DNA from: CAWVWD01 sp965662365
Lineage (GTDB): Bacteria; Bacteroidota; Bacteroidia; Chitinophagales; Saprospiraceae
Direction: 5' to 3'
Assembly: GCA_965662365.1 (NCBI GenBank)
Contig: CBFIHR010000003.1
Coordinates: forward strand, 49,136 to 113,135
Length of the DNA: 64,000 nt
Below the pieces are notes generated by a model that had not been told where the DNA came from, ran no database searches, and saw only the letters and a program-made list of their open reading frames with translations. Below, piece after piece: positions 18,732 through 27,826 of the stretch; the stretch's first letter is position 1, and each line of letters starts with the position of its first letter. The translations under genes were made by a program, and so were the position numbers.

Positions 18732-21700
18732 TTACCGTTTAAGCATCCTTCTTGCAATCACACCTTTTTCAGTTGTAATTTTCAAAATATATAAACCTTC
18801 GTTTAAATCATTTGTCGAAATAGACAATGTATTTGTTCCACGATTTACATTTTGATTTGGTGTAGAAACAACTAATTTACCTGACATATCAAATATTTCA
18901 ATAGCAATATTTTGTGCATTTACAGTATTAATAACAACTTGAATAGACTCCTTAAACGGATTTGGATAAACAGATAGTTTTTCTATATCCGTAGGAAGAT
19001 TATTTGTTCCAACTGTCCAATCGGTATAAAATGTTACGATATTAGAACCGTTTGTAATAATATTCCCTGGACATTCGACACGTACTCTTGCTTCGTAAGT
19101 TGTTGCAGGTTGTAAATTTAGGAGTTGATATGTGGTATCGGTTATTGGTTCGCTTGTCCACGTTGCGGCACCGATTTCACGATAATCTACAATGTAACCA
19201 GTATTATTGGTAGTTGGCGACCAAGTTAATGTTGCATCTAATTCATTGACAATTGTCGTATCTAAATCGGTAATTTCGTCACAGATACAAGTAGTCGTAA
19301 AAATCATCGTTGAACTATAAGCACTTGTATTTCCGTTGCCACAATTTGTACGCACTTCGTACTCATAATCCATACAATCCAACAAACCTGTTAAAACAAC
19401 AGCGTTATTAATTGCAGGAAAAGTGCTCCAAGAGGTGGCACCGACTACACGATATTGTACATCATAACCTACAGCAAAAGGCATTGCGTCCCAGCCCAAA
19501 GCTGCCGTAGAAGTCGTCACATTTGAGGTCGCAATATTCGTCGGTACATCACACTGAGGCATTCCACCGCTGACAATATTGATACAATAATCTTCAACTT
19601 CACCATAGGTAAAAGTTTCGCACGATGTAGAAATAGCATTATACTTCATGGAAATACGCATACGAGTCGGCCCTAAAACTGCCGTTACCGGAATAGTAAT
19701 ATTTCCAGTATTTGGAAAAGTCGTTGTTGCTCCTGAAGTATAAACTTGTTCGGCAGCATCGAATGTTCCACTTTGATCAAAATCAATCCAAACTGTAAAA
19801 TGTTCGGTATAGGCTTGTCCCGAATATCCCTGTGTTAAGGTGATCGGATAGGTCTGCCCGGTAGCTATAGTTGTCGAAATACTCGTAAAATCGGTATAAC
19901 CAGAAGTAGCTACACCTGAGTTGTTATAAATCGTATTAAAAACCACTTCTTCAATCCATTCATCTGAAACACTATTGCCTTGCGAAGCACAATATGGCAA
20001 TGAAGAACACGCTCCACAACCCGAACTAAAGTTGAAGGTCGCCCCAAAACCAGTAGTAGAAGCGGTACAAACCGTTTGTATTTCGACTTCATAAGCCGTA
20101 CAAACCATCAAGTTCATTAATTGATAAGTTGTCGAAGTGATTCCTGTAATCGTGTCCCAAGTTGTCGCCCCTACTTCTCGGTAACGAACGTTATACGATT
20201 GAGCCGCCAAGACGCTATTCCAAGATAAATCTGCGGTCGTATCTGTTACATTGGTCAACAGTACGCCATCTGGAGCCGTACAACAACCATCTGTACTAAA
20301 TACAAACGATTGCGAATAACCACTGGTAGAAGTATCGCAATCCATTTCAACTTGAAATTCGTAGGTTTCACAAGCATTCAAACCGGTTAACTCTAACATA
20401 AGAATAGTGTCAGAAACAGTTGTAGTTGTCCAAGTCGAAGTACCGACGATTCTATATTGCACATTAAAATCTGTAATCGTATCAATAAAAGCACCCCAGT
20501 TTAAAGTCGCTGAAGTATCGGTGATATTTGTTGCGTTCAAGCTGTAAGGCACAACGCAAACGTTACTTGCCGCACAATTATTTAATAATTCTTGAATAGC
20601 ACCATTCATATTCATTCGTCCACCCGAAACTGTAATTCCATTAAGAGAAGCATTTGGGTCTGAACCATTCATAATATATTGTTTTGCCAAAAATGCAGCA
20701 CTATCAGGGTTTGTTTTTGATAATGTCGCAAAAGATATACAAGGAACGGAGTAGAGTAAACCAATCATTCCTGCAACGTGTGGCGTTGCCCCCGATGTAC
20801 CACCAAAAGCACCATATCCGCCACCATTACTAAGTGTCCAAGTTCCTTCACCAAAAGCACCTAAATCAATTGTTGTCGTACCATAACCGGCTTGCGTCAC
20901 CTTTTGGTCGTTGTGATTCATATTTGTCACTGCAACCATATAATCACTCGGGCAGGCAGTTGGCAAATCACCAACGGCATCAATATCAAAATTCGCATTG
21001 GCCGTTGCTCCAGCATTCAAAATACCATGAGCCCCTAGAGTATCATACATCGCACACCAAAGCGGTGCTTGTGACGGCTGACCTTGATTGATTCCCCAGG
21101 AAGCGTTTGTTGCAACAACAAATGCACCGGCTGCACCATTCGTTTGATTATATAATTTTCTGTTTTGTAAAGTATAATCATAAGCTTCTAAAACGTCTGC
21201 CTCCACCGCATTCGTCAAGCGAATAACCATCACTTTTACGTTCCAACTGACACCAGTCACACCAGTTCCGTTATTACCTTTTGCTCCTATAATTCCAGCG
21301 ACAGGTGTGCCATGCCAGCCTCCGTTCGTAACATCGTCGTTATTCTGATGAACATTCCAGCCACGATAATCATCAATAAAACCATTGTTATCATCATCAA
21401 TTCCATTATTTGGAATTTCGTTATAATTTATCCACAGGTTGTCACCAAAATCCGAATGTGTAATATCGAAACCTTCATCAATCGCAGCAACGACAATTGT
21501 ATCGCCTAAAGGTGTTAATCCACCAGTTGTAACGTCCCAAGCTAAGTCTGCATCTAAATCTGCTCCTGCGGTACCGCCGCTTTGACCAGTATTGACATAT
21601 TGCCATTGTTGGTTAAAACCGACATCATTTGGCGTTGTATTCCTAAACTCAACCGTATGATTTAATTGTACTTCAAAAACATTTCCATCAGTATATAGCG

Positions 21701-21956
21701 TATCTAAAAATCGTTCGTGCGATATGTTTTTATTAAAAGATAAAAGCCAAATCTTCATGTGTTTTGAAATCTGGCGTTCGGCTTTTATTTCAGTTGCCTG
21801 ACCTTCAAAAGTCTGAAAATTGTTTAGTACATTTTTTAAATCACCATCATTTTCGAGCCGAATCAAGACTTCCCCTTCGACATAAGTCATGCTATTTTGA
21901 GCAAAGCCAGTCAGGCTCAAAAATGTAGCAAATGTGAGTGTTAATAAGTATCTCAT
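18732..21956 (-). CDS. S8 subtilisin-like serine protease with FN3 and GEVED domains, T9SS-secreted
   Basis: A 1074-aa exported protease. A signal peptide (1-19) and an inhibitor-like prosegment (~22-100) precede the catalytic domain (~105-460). The triad is D160 (VAAIDEGFD), H215 (GGWHGTPVAG) and S388 (GGTSGATPHVAG). Then two fibronectin type III modules (~466-645), a GEVED module (~655-805; WIDFDQSGTFDAAEQV ... GEVEDYCINI), two more FN3 modules (~808-980) and a type A T9SS sorting domain (YPNPF ... GLYILKI ... RRMLKR). It probably degrades extracellular protein. The residue after the catalytic Asp is Glu rather than the common Ser or Thr. Monocistronic. Confidence 0.95.
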   Translation of the reverse strand: MRYLLTLTFATFLSLTGFAQNSMTYVEGEVLIRLENDGDLKNVLNNFQTFEGQATEIKAERQISKHMKIWLLSFNKNISHERFLDTLYTDGNVFEVQLNHTVEFRNTTPNDVGFNQQWQYVNTGQSGGTAGADLDADLAWDVTTGGLTPLGDTIVVAAIDEGFDITHSDFGDNLWINYNEIPNNGIDDDNNGFIDDYRGWNVHQNNDDVTNGGWHGTPVAGIIGAKGNNGTGVTGVSWNVKVMVIRLTNAVEADVLEAYDYTLQNRKLYNQTNGAAGAFVVATNASWGINQGQPSQAPLWCAMYDTLGAHGILNAGATANANFDIDAVGDLPTACPSDYMVAVTNMNHNDQKVTQAGYGTTTIDLGAFGEGTWTLSNGGGYGAFGGTSGATPHVAGMIGLLYSVPCISFATLSKTNPDSAAFLAKQYIMNGSDPNASLNGITVSGGRMNMNGAIQELLNNCAASNVCVVPYSLNATNITDTSATLNWGAFIDTITDFNVQYRIVGTSTWTTTTVSDTILMLELTGLNACETYEFQVEMDCDTSTSGYSQSFVFSTDGCCTAPDGVLLTNVTDTTADLSWNSVLAAQSYNVRYREVGATTWDTITGITSTTYQLMNLMVCTAYEVEIQTVCTASTTGFGATFNFSSGCGACSSLPYCASQGNSVSDEWIEEVVFNTIYNNSGVATSGYTDFTSISTTIATGQTYPITLTQGYSGQAYTEHFTVWIDFDQSGTFDAAEQVYTSGATTTFPNTGNITIPVTAVLGPTRMRISMKYNAISTSCETFTYGEVEDYCINIVSGGMPQCDVPTNIATSNVTTSTAALGWDAMPFAVGYDVQYRVVGATSWSTFPAINNAVVLTGLLDCMDYEYEVRTNCGNGNTSAYSSTMIFTTTCICDEITDLDTTIVNELDATLTWSPTTNNTGYIVDYREIGAATWTSEPITDTTYQLLNLQPATTYEARVRVECPGNIITNGSNIVTFYTDWTVGTNNLPTDIEKLSVYPNPFKESIQVVINTVNAQNIAIEIFDMSGKLVVSTPNQNVNRGTNTLSISTNDLNEGLYILKITTEKGVIARRMLKR

Positions 21957-22427
21957 AATTTTATATAAAATTTAAATTGATTTTTTTCGTATAAAATCAA
22001 AAATAGAAAGGATTTGTATGTCATCACGACATTTTGCAAGTGATAGTGAGGATATTATTACAATTTTGCCTAAAAATAGGAAATTTGTTGTGGAAAAGAG
22101 TTTTTTGTTCTTTTAGTTTCTTAGATTTTTCACAGATTTTATACAAAAACTGTCCCTTTCGCATCCTTGACACTTTTTCGAATTTTGACGCAAGAGTTTT
22201 CAAATAAAGATGCACTTCATTTTATAAATATTGTCCAAATGATAATTCCTTTTTTGAGAATCTATTTTTATCTTGCTATGTCAATGGCTTCACAGCTACT
22301 AAATCGAATCTTTCCGTCCGAAATTTAGAAATATCTTTATTATAAATATTTACATGATGTTGAAATATCATTTTTTTCTTAAAAAAACTAAAACACATTA
22401 AAACATCATTCAGAAAAATAATTAAAT
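21957..22427. other. Divergent intergenic region
   Basis: 471 bp, AT-rich, between the divergent subtilase and papain-like protease genes. It must hold both promoters, but no clear TAnnTTTG box stands out. A 63-codon open frame on the minus strand (22024-22215) looks accidental. Confidence 0.5.
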
Positions 22428-23960
22428 ATGGCAATCAGAATTGAACGTGATGAACCACAAATGCCACGTCCTGACAACAATAATAACAATCGTGGAGGAG
22501 GTAATCTTTTAAATAAATTATTACCTTTTTTATTGATGATTTTTTTAAAAAGACCAAAACTCGGAATTGCGATCCTGGTAATCGGTGGCGGCTTGTACTA
22601 CATCGGAGCATTTGATACTGTTTTGGCGCTTCAAGATGACTCGACCGACCAGCCGGCATTAAGTACAGGAGCCGATTATGACGAACAGAAATATGATCAA
22701 ACACGAGTTTTTCCAGCATTAGCCAGTAATCACAAAAATAATTTTCCGAACAGTGTTTCATTGTTGGAATATGCGCCACCGAGGTCCAATCAAGGTCGTC
22801 AAGGGTCGTGTGTAGGTTGGGCAAGTGCTTACGCTGCAAGGTCTATTTTGCACGCAAGAACAACAGGGCAAAACCCACAAAATGCGGCTTTTAGTCCTGC
22901 TTTTTTATATAATCAAATTGCCTTATCGAATTGCCAGGGTGCATACTTGATGGAAGCATTGGAAAATATGAAAAATGTTGGTTCGCTACCGTTCAGAGAA
23001 TTTAAGTACAACGAAACCAGCTGTTCTAACACGCCAAATTCTTCACAAAAAAGAGATGCCTCCGCCTACAAAATCCGTGGTTATAACCGCTTATCAAAAG
23101 GAGGCTACAATTATAAAGTAGATATCGAGGGCATTCGTCAGAATATCGCACAGGGAGCGCCAGTCGTGATCGGTATGCAAGTCGGCGGTACGTTTATGAC
23201 TCGTATGTACGGCAAATCTGATTGGAAACCAACGAGCAGTGATAGAAGTTTAAGAGGGTTTAGTGGCCATGCGATGGCGGTTATTGGTTATGATGATAAT
23301 CGTAATGGCGGTTCATTTCAGATTATGAATAGTTGGGGCAATCAATGGGGCGATAATGGAGTTGCGTGGGTCACTTATCGTGATTTTGAGTTTTTTGTAA
23401 AAGAGGCGTATGGCTTGTCGCCAATGGAAAAAACCACTGTTGACGAAAATAAATTAGCTGTTAAGTTTGGTATCATTGATAAGGAATCTCGCAAAAATAT
23501 TCCACTAAAGCGGGTCAATTCAAATGTGTATCGTACAAAAATCGCTAAAGAACAACGCTTCAAATTAGAAGTCTCCAACTCTATCGCTTGTAATATTTAT
23601 ATTATCACAGAAGAGTTAGACGGCTCAAGCACGGTACTTTTTCCTTATGAAAAATATTCGCCTTATTGCGGAATCGTAGGAACTCGTTTATTCCCAAATG
23701 AGCAATCGCTTTACCCTGATCAAGATGGAAATTTAGACCGTTTTGCGATTATTGTTACTAAAGAAGAAATTGATATTAACCAAGTCAATAAAAATATCGC
23801 AAATAGTAATCAAGCCACTTTTCAAAGTAAAATTTTAGCCGCTTTGGGTAGTCAACATATCGAAAAATTAGCATTTAACGATGGAACTGGAACGATTGAT
23901 TTTGAAGGTGATTTAGATGGTAAAAATGCAGTAAGTATTGTTATTGAGGTTGCCAAATAA
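22428..23960 (+). CDS. C1 (papain-like) cysteine peptidase with TM anchor and DUF4384-like domain
   Basis: A 510-aa protein. The N-terminus (1-27) is polar and Asn-rich, then hydrophobic stretches at ~28-40 and ~45-63 separated by KRPK form a membrane anchor. The papain fold (~95-335) keeps all key residues: Q122 of the oxyanion hole, C128 (QGSCVGWAS), H281 (SGHAMAVIGYDD) and N301 (NSWGNQWGD). The last ~165 residues (LDGSSTVLFPYEKYSPY ... LYPDQDGNLDRFAIIV) resemble DUF4384, a beta domain often fused to bacterial caspase- or papain-like proteases. Which side of the membrane it faces is uncertain. Single gene. Confidence 0.9.
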   Translation: MAIRIERDEPQMPRPDNNNNNRGGGNLLNKLLPFLLMIFLKRPKLGIAILVIGGGLYYIGAFDTVLALQDDSTDQPALSTGADYDEQKYDQTRVFPALASNHKNNFPNSVSLLEYAPPRSNQGRQGSCVGWASAYAARSILHARTTGQNPQNAAFSPAFLYNQIALSNCQGAYLMEALENMKNVGSLPFREFKYNETSCSNTPNSSQKRDASAYKIRGYNRLSKGGYNYKVDIEGIRQNIAQGAPVVIGMQVGGTFMTRMYGKSDWKPTSSDRSLRGFSGHAMAVIGYDDNRNGGSFQIMNSWGNQWGDNGVAWVTYRDFEFFVKEAYGLSPMEKTTVDENKLAVKFGIIDKESRKNIPLKRVNSNVYRTKIAKEQRFKLEVSNSIACNIYIITEELDGSSTVLFPYEKYSPYCGIVGTRLFPNEQSLYPDQDGNLDRFAIIVTKEEIDINQVNKNIANSNQATFQSKILAALGSQHIEKLAFNDGTGTIDFEGDLDGKNAVSIVIEVAK

Positions 23961-24101
23961 CTTTTGTGTTCTAATTATTTTATCTAAAAAGTAGTAAGAC
24001 TTATCTAAGATTTTCAACTTAAAACTGTTTTCATTAGTTATGAATAGTATTAATTGTTAATTTTATAGGAAGATTAAAACAAGAAATCAAATTCAGTAAA
24101 T

Positions 24102-24917
24102 ATGAAACAGAATAGTTTAGCGAGTTTAGCAATTATAGTAGTCGTTTCGCTAATTGTCATTATTAGTTTATCCAATAGTATTTTTTTGACAATTGATGCG
24201 GGAGAACGAGGCGTTTTGTTCAAGCGTTTCTCCGGAGGTTTAGATAAAGAAACCGTTTATAGTCCCGGTTTTCATGTTATTGCTCCGTGGAATACGATGT
24301 ATCAATACAATGTTCGAGAGCAACAGTTAGAAGAAAAAATGACCGTACTTTCTAATAATGGTTTGAATATCACGATTGATATCACCGTTCGTGTGAATCC
24401 TACTTATAATGGAATCGGTAACCTACATGAGAAATTTGGAGAAGGTTATATTGAATCTTTAGTACGCCCAGAGATTCGTTCTTCAGCTCGTAAAATCTTC
24501 GGGCGTTTTGGGCCAGAAGAGCTGTATTCGACCAAACGTGATGAGGTTCAAACGATGATTGAAAAAGACTTAGAAGAAACACTAAAGAAAAATTACATTG
24601 CATTAAAAGCTGTTTTAATTCGTGATATCACTTTACCAGACAAGGTAAAAAATGCGATTGAAGAGAAATTAGAAGCAGAACAAGCTTCTTTGAAATACGA
24701 ATACATTTTGACAAAAGAACGCCAAGAAGCAGAACGTAAAATCATTGAGGCTCAGGCAAAAGCAGAGTCTAACCGTATTTTAAATGCTTCGCTTTCGGAT
24801 AATATTTTGAGAGATAAAGGGATTGAAGCTACCTTGAAATTATCTGAATCTGAAAACTCCAAAGTAATTGTTGTCGGTGGAAGTGATGGTTTACCATTGA
24901 TCTTGGGTGGACAATAA
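24102..24917 (+). CDS. Prohibitin/SPFH-domain membrane protein
   Basis: A 271-aa protein with one N-terminal TM helix (~7-30), then a prohibitin-type SPFH domain (~30-205: IDAGERGVLFKRFSGGL, FHVIAPWN, ITVRVNP, ARKIFGRFGPEELYSTKRDEV) and a Glu/Ala-rich coiled coil (~190-235, EEKLEAEQASLKYEYILTKE). Family members assemble into ring-like scaffolds in the membrane and often act with FtsH-type proteases. The C-terminus ends in a Gly-rich LPLILGGQ. Single gene, followed by a hairpin. Confidence 0.95.
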   Translation: MKQNSLASLAIIVVVSLIVIISLSNSIFLTIDAGERGVLFKRFSGGLDKETVYSPGFHVIAPWNTMYQYNVREQQLEEKMTVLSNNGLNITIDITVRVNPTYNGIGNLHEKFGEGYIESLVRPEIRSSARKIFGRFGPEELYSTKRDEVQTMIEKDLEETLKKNYIALKAVLIRDITLPDKVKNAIEEKLEAEQASLKYEYILTKERQEAERKIIEAQAKAESNRILNASLSDNILRDKGIEATLKLSESENSKVIVVGGSDGLPLILGGQ

Positions 24918-25014
24918 AAAACAATAAGTTATTTAAATAGGACTCAGGATTACGATTTCAATATATGCTGAAAAGCATTATATTTGTACAAAATAATTAT
25001 TTCCAATAAGACTG

Positions 25015-25048
25015 AAAGCTATCTCAAAATTGAGGTAGCTTTTTTTTT
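25015..25048 (+). terminator. Rho-independent-like terminator
   Basis: A 13-bp stem with one G-U pair (25015-25027, 25030-25042) closes on a tight loop and runs into nine T residues (25040-25048). It would end transcripts from the prohibitin gene or from the TATATTTG box just upstream. Confidence 0.8.
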
Positions 25049-25148
25049 GGACTTTTTTAAACTTGATTTTTCCTTGCTTTTGCAAACATTTTGAGGGAAA
25101 TAAAGTTAATTTGTGGTTGAATGAAATTAGCGATTTTTCTTTATTAAA

Positions 25149-25179
25149 GACCTGACAGGTTTCAAAAACCTGTCAGGTC
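25149..25179. repeat. Perfect palindrome GACCTGACAGGT / ACCTGTCAGGTC
   Basis: Two 12-bp arms (25149-25160, 25168-25179) with a 7-nt loop. From memory, very similar palindromes occur between genes in many Bacteroidota genomes, so this is likely a dispersed REP-like element rather than a gene-specific terminator. Confidence 0.6.
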
Positions 25180-25230
25180 TATCCTTCACTGGTTTCTAAA
25201 AACACAATCACTTACTATCAAACACGAAAA

Positions 25231-26316
25231 ATGACATACGAAAATCCAAATTTGATATTACCAACAACATTCGATAAATCTGAAACCATCACTTGCAAAA
25301 GTCCATCAAATATCGCTATCGTCAAATATTGGGGAAAATTCGGGCGACAATTACCTCGAAATCCCTCAATTAGCTTGACTTTAGAAAACGCTTTTACAAA
25401 AACAGAACTAACCTATTTTCCAAAAGAAAAAGCAGATAAAAGTATCAGTTTGAATTTTCGATTTGAGGGCAAAGAAAACGAGGCCTTTCGCTCGAAAATG
25501 GTCAACTTTTTAGAAAGCATTACCGACATTTTTCCTTTTTTATATCAATTACATTTTGAAATTAATTCGATGAACTCCTTCCCACACTCTTCAGGGATTG
25601 CGTCGTCGGCATCGAGTATGAGTGCATTAGCTATGTGTTTGTGCGAATTAGAAAATCGACTGTTTGGAACACTTTCAGATAAAAATAAACGAGTACAGAA
25701 AGCCTCTTTTGTTGCTCGATTAGGCTCAGGAAGTGCTTGTCGTTCTCTTTATCCAGTCGCAGGAATGTGGGGCGAATTAGCAACCGAAAAAACCGCCTCT
25801 AATTTATATGCGATTCCATTCGCTGATCGTTTACATGATGTTTTCCATTCGTTTCACGATGATATTTTAATCGTCAGCAAAGGCGAAAAAGCCGTATCAA
25901 GTCGGGCAGGTCACGCATTGATGGAGGGCAATATTTACGCTCAAAATCGCTACGAACAAGCTCGAAATAGAACACAGGATTTGATTCAAGCCTTTGAAAA
26001 AGGAGATGTCGAACATTTCGGAAAAATCGCTGAAAATGATGCCTTGACTTTACACGCCTTGATGATGTGTTCTGAGCCATCTTATATGCTGATGCGACCA
26101 AATTCCTTATTAATGATTGAGAAAGTTCGAGAGTTTCGCCACGAAACCAAACTACCGCTTTACTTCACTTTAGATGCCGGTCCAAATTTACACCTGTTGT
26201 ATCCAGACGAATTTGTTGAACCAATTCAAGGATTTATCAAGTCAGATTTAGTACCGCTTTGTCAGGACGAAATGTGGATTGCGGATCAGGTGGGGCAAGG
26301 TACCGTTATTATTTAG
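25231..26316 (+). CDS. mvaD: Diphosphomevalonate decarboxylase
   Basis: A 361-aa GHMP-superfamily enzyme that converts mevalonate diphosphate to isopentenyl diphosphate using ATP. The start of the fold has SPSNIAIVKYWGKFGRQLP, the ATP-binding loop is FPHSSGIASSASSMSAL, and the catalytic region is RLGSGSACRSLYPVAGMWGE, all typical of the family; DAGPNLHLLYP near the end carries the conserved Asp. It implies that this organism makes isoprenoids by the mevalonate route. No other pathway gene is in the window. Single gene. Confidence 0.95.
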   Translation: MTYENPNLILPTTFDKSETITCKSPSNIAIVKYWGKFGRQLPRNPSISLTLENAFTKTELTYFPKEKADKSISLNFRFEGKENEAFRSKMVNFLESITDIFPFLYQLHFEINSMNSFPHSSGIASSASSMSALAMCLCELENRLFGTLSDKNKRVQKASFVARLGSGSACRSLYPVAGMWGELATEKTASNLYAIPFADRLHDVFHSFHDDILIVSKGEKAVSSRAGHALMEGNIYAQNRYEQARNRTQDLIQAFEKGDVEHFGKIAENDALTLHALMMCSEPSYMLMRPNSLLMIEKVREFRHETKLPLYFTLDAGPNLHLLYPDEFVEPIQGFIKSDLVPLCQDEMWIADQVGQGTVII

Positions 26317-26401
26317 ACTAATTCCGATTCACTGAAAAGTGAAACTTTTTTCTCTACCATTGTTTAAAGCGTATATATTGTTTAACTAAATAAGAAAGAT
26401 A

Positions 26402-26641
26402 ATGGCAGCAGATAAAGTAATTGCTCAGAAAAAACCTTATGTAATGGATGTTGAACCTGGTACTTACGCCTGGTGTGCTTGTGGACAAAGTGCAAATCAA
26501 CCTTACTGCGATGGTTCTCATAGAGGTTCTGGTCATACACCGATTATTGAAAAGGTAGAAAGTGCGAAAAAAGTAGCATGGTGCGGTTGTAAACACAATG
26601 CAGGTGGACCTTTTTGCGATGGTTCACATCGTAAATTGTAA
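26402..26641 (+). CDS. Double CDGSH iron-sulfur domain protein
   Basis: A 79-aa protein with two CDGSH-type motifs: WCACG..(N)..PYCDGSHRG (centre ~residue 38) and WCGCKHNAGGPFCDGSHRK (centre ~72). Each has the three-Cys, one-His arrangement that binds a [2Fe-2S] cluster. This is the soluble tandem form found in bacteria. Its job is thought to be redox or Fe-S handling; the partner is not evident. It is 85 bp after mvaD and may be read through from it, but a separate start region is present. Confidence 0.95.
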   Translation: MAADKVIAQKKPYVMDVEPGTYAWCACGQSANQPYCDGSHRGSGHTPIIEKVESAKKVAWCGCKHNAGGPFCDGSHRKL

Positions 26642-26663
26642 AAATAATTGAATTTAAGAAGGC

Positions 26664-26717
26664 ACTGTCTCGAAAGTCAAAAAAGCAAATTTCCTGACTT
26701 TTGAGACAGTTTCTTTT
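26664..26717 (+). terminator. Terminator after the CDGSH gene
   Basis: A 16-bp stem with one mismatch (26664-26679 with 26695-26710) is followed by a T-rich stretch. It lies between convergent genes and may serve both. Confidence 0.8.
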
Positions 26718-26755
26718 GTTTTAGCCAACGCTTAATCTCTCCTTAATACATTTTT

Positions 26756-27682
26756 CTAAACCAAACAGCTTTTCAACAACGCTATAAATCGCTCCCGATT
26801 CGCCTCAAAAACAACTTCAACATTTGGCGTTTGACTATAAACTTTATTAATATCAACAATCGTCTGACCACGAGTCGCATCGTCATTTCGAGCGATATCC
26901 ACAAATACTTTCTTACTTTCAGTAGCAATAGTTTCATCGATTGCAATCGCCACAGCAATCGGGTCGGGTAAGTGAAACCCCGAATAACCTAAATTTTGCT
27001 CCGTGAACTCAATGACTGTTTTTTGAATGTCTATCACAAAATCCGCTAATGGAGTACGAATTGCTTGAATTTCGGCGGCATCATTTAAATCAAAAAAAGC
27101 GGCTTGAAGTGTCACGTCCCAACCAACCATTTTAATCGGCAAACCCGAATGAAAAACAATATGAGCTGCCTCTGGATCGGCCCAGATATTATACTCCGAA
27201 ACTGGCGTAATATTGCCCTCACCTCGACCAACGCCACCCATGACGACACACGATTTTACTTTAGAAACAATATCAGGATTTTTAATAATAGCCGTTGCGA
27301 CGTTCGTTAAAGGCCCAATAGTAATCAATTCAATTTCGTTCGGAAAACGATTAATCGTATCAATAATCACATCGACGGCATGTTCAGATTTTGGTGTTCT
27401 ACCTTGCAAATCTAAGCCAACATCTCCCATACCATCTTTGCCATGTACAAATTGTGCCGTACTCAAATCTCGAAAAATCGGTTTACCAATTCCTTCGTAA
27501 ACAGGCGTTTCTTTTCCACATAATTTTACGGTATAAAGAGCATTCTGTACAGCTTGTTTTATTGGTGTGTTGCCCGCTACGATGGTAATTGCTTCGACTT
27601 GAATATCAGGTTGTTGCAGGGCCATAACCAAAGCTACCGCATCATCAGAAGCGGTATCGGTATCTATCAAAAAGTGTCGCAT
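26756..27682 (-). CDS. Inosine-uridine-preferring nucleoside hydrolase family protein
   Basis: A 308-aa hydrolase splitting ribonucleosides to base and ribose. The calcium-binding Asp cluster opens the protein (FLIDTDTASDDAVA, D7/D9/D13/D14). The middle has ELITIGPLTNVATAI and VVMGG, and the distal Asp lies in FHLPDPIAVAIAID. These are the classic IU-nucleoside hydrolase signatures. Base preference cannot be told from the sequence. Single gene in a salvage role. Confidence 0.95.
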   Translation of the reverse strand: MRHFLIDTDTASDDAVALVMALQQPDIQVEAITIVAGNTPIKQAVQNALYTVKLCGKETPVYEGIGKPIFRDLSTAQFVHGKDGMGDVGLDLQGRTPKSEHAVDVIIDTINRFPNEIELITIGPLTNVATAIIKNPDIVSKVKSCVVMGGVGRGEGNITPVSEYNIWADPEAAHIVFHSGLPIKMVGWDVTLQAAFFDLNDAAEIQAIRTPLADFVIDIQKTVIEFTEQNLGYSGFHLPDPIAVAIAIDETIATESKKVFVDIARNDDATRGQTIVDINKVYSQTPNVEVVFEANRERFIALLKSCLV

Positions 27683-27711
27683 GATTGAATTTTTTTATAA
27701 AAAAATTAAGA

Positions 27712-27746
27712 CAAAGGTAGAATAAAAAATCCGTGATTCCCATCAA
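27712..27746 (-). promoter_or_regulatory. Promoter of the nucleoside hydrolase gene
   Basis: On the minus strand, TACCTTTG (27719-27712) is the same -7 octamer as before rpoD and pyrH. A TTG (27746-27744) lies 24 nt upstream, slightly far. The leader would be about 25 nt. Confidence 0.5.
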
Positions 27747-27790
27747 GATTTCGGGACAGAGGACCTCGAAACCTCAATAAAAATCACGGA
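27730..27790 (-). terminator. Long hairpin after the DUF547 gene
   Basis: TCCGTGATT (27730-27738) and AATCACGGA (27782-27790) form a 9-bp stem around a 43-nt loop, just after the DUF547 gene stop. It overlaps the upstream part of the nucleoside hydrolase promoter. Confidence 0.4.
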
Positions 27791-27826
27791 ACTTCGTAAG
27801 TTTTCAGTGGTAAATTACCAATTGAA

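Larger units (their letters stand above)
24918..25230 (+). other. Intergenic region with two hairpins and a possible small transcript
   Basis: 313 bp between the prohibitin gene and mvaD. It holds a TATATTTG box (24979-24986), a strong terminator hairpin (25015-25048) and a separate perfect palindrome (25149-25179). No protein-coding pattern. Confidence 0.55.

Noticed and set aside
22024..22215. 63-codon open frame on the minus strand between two protease genes
   Set aside because: AT-rich, Lys/Cys-rich composition typical of random frames, no domain pattern, and it lies in a divergent promoter region.
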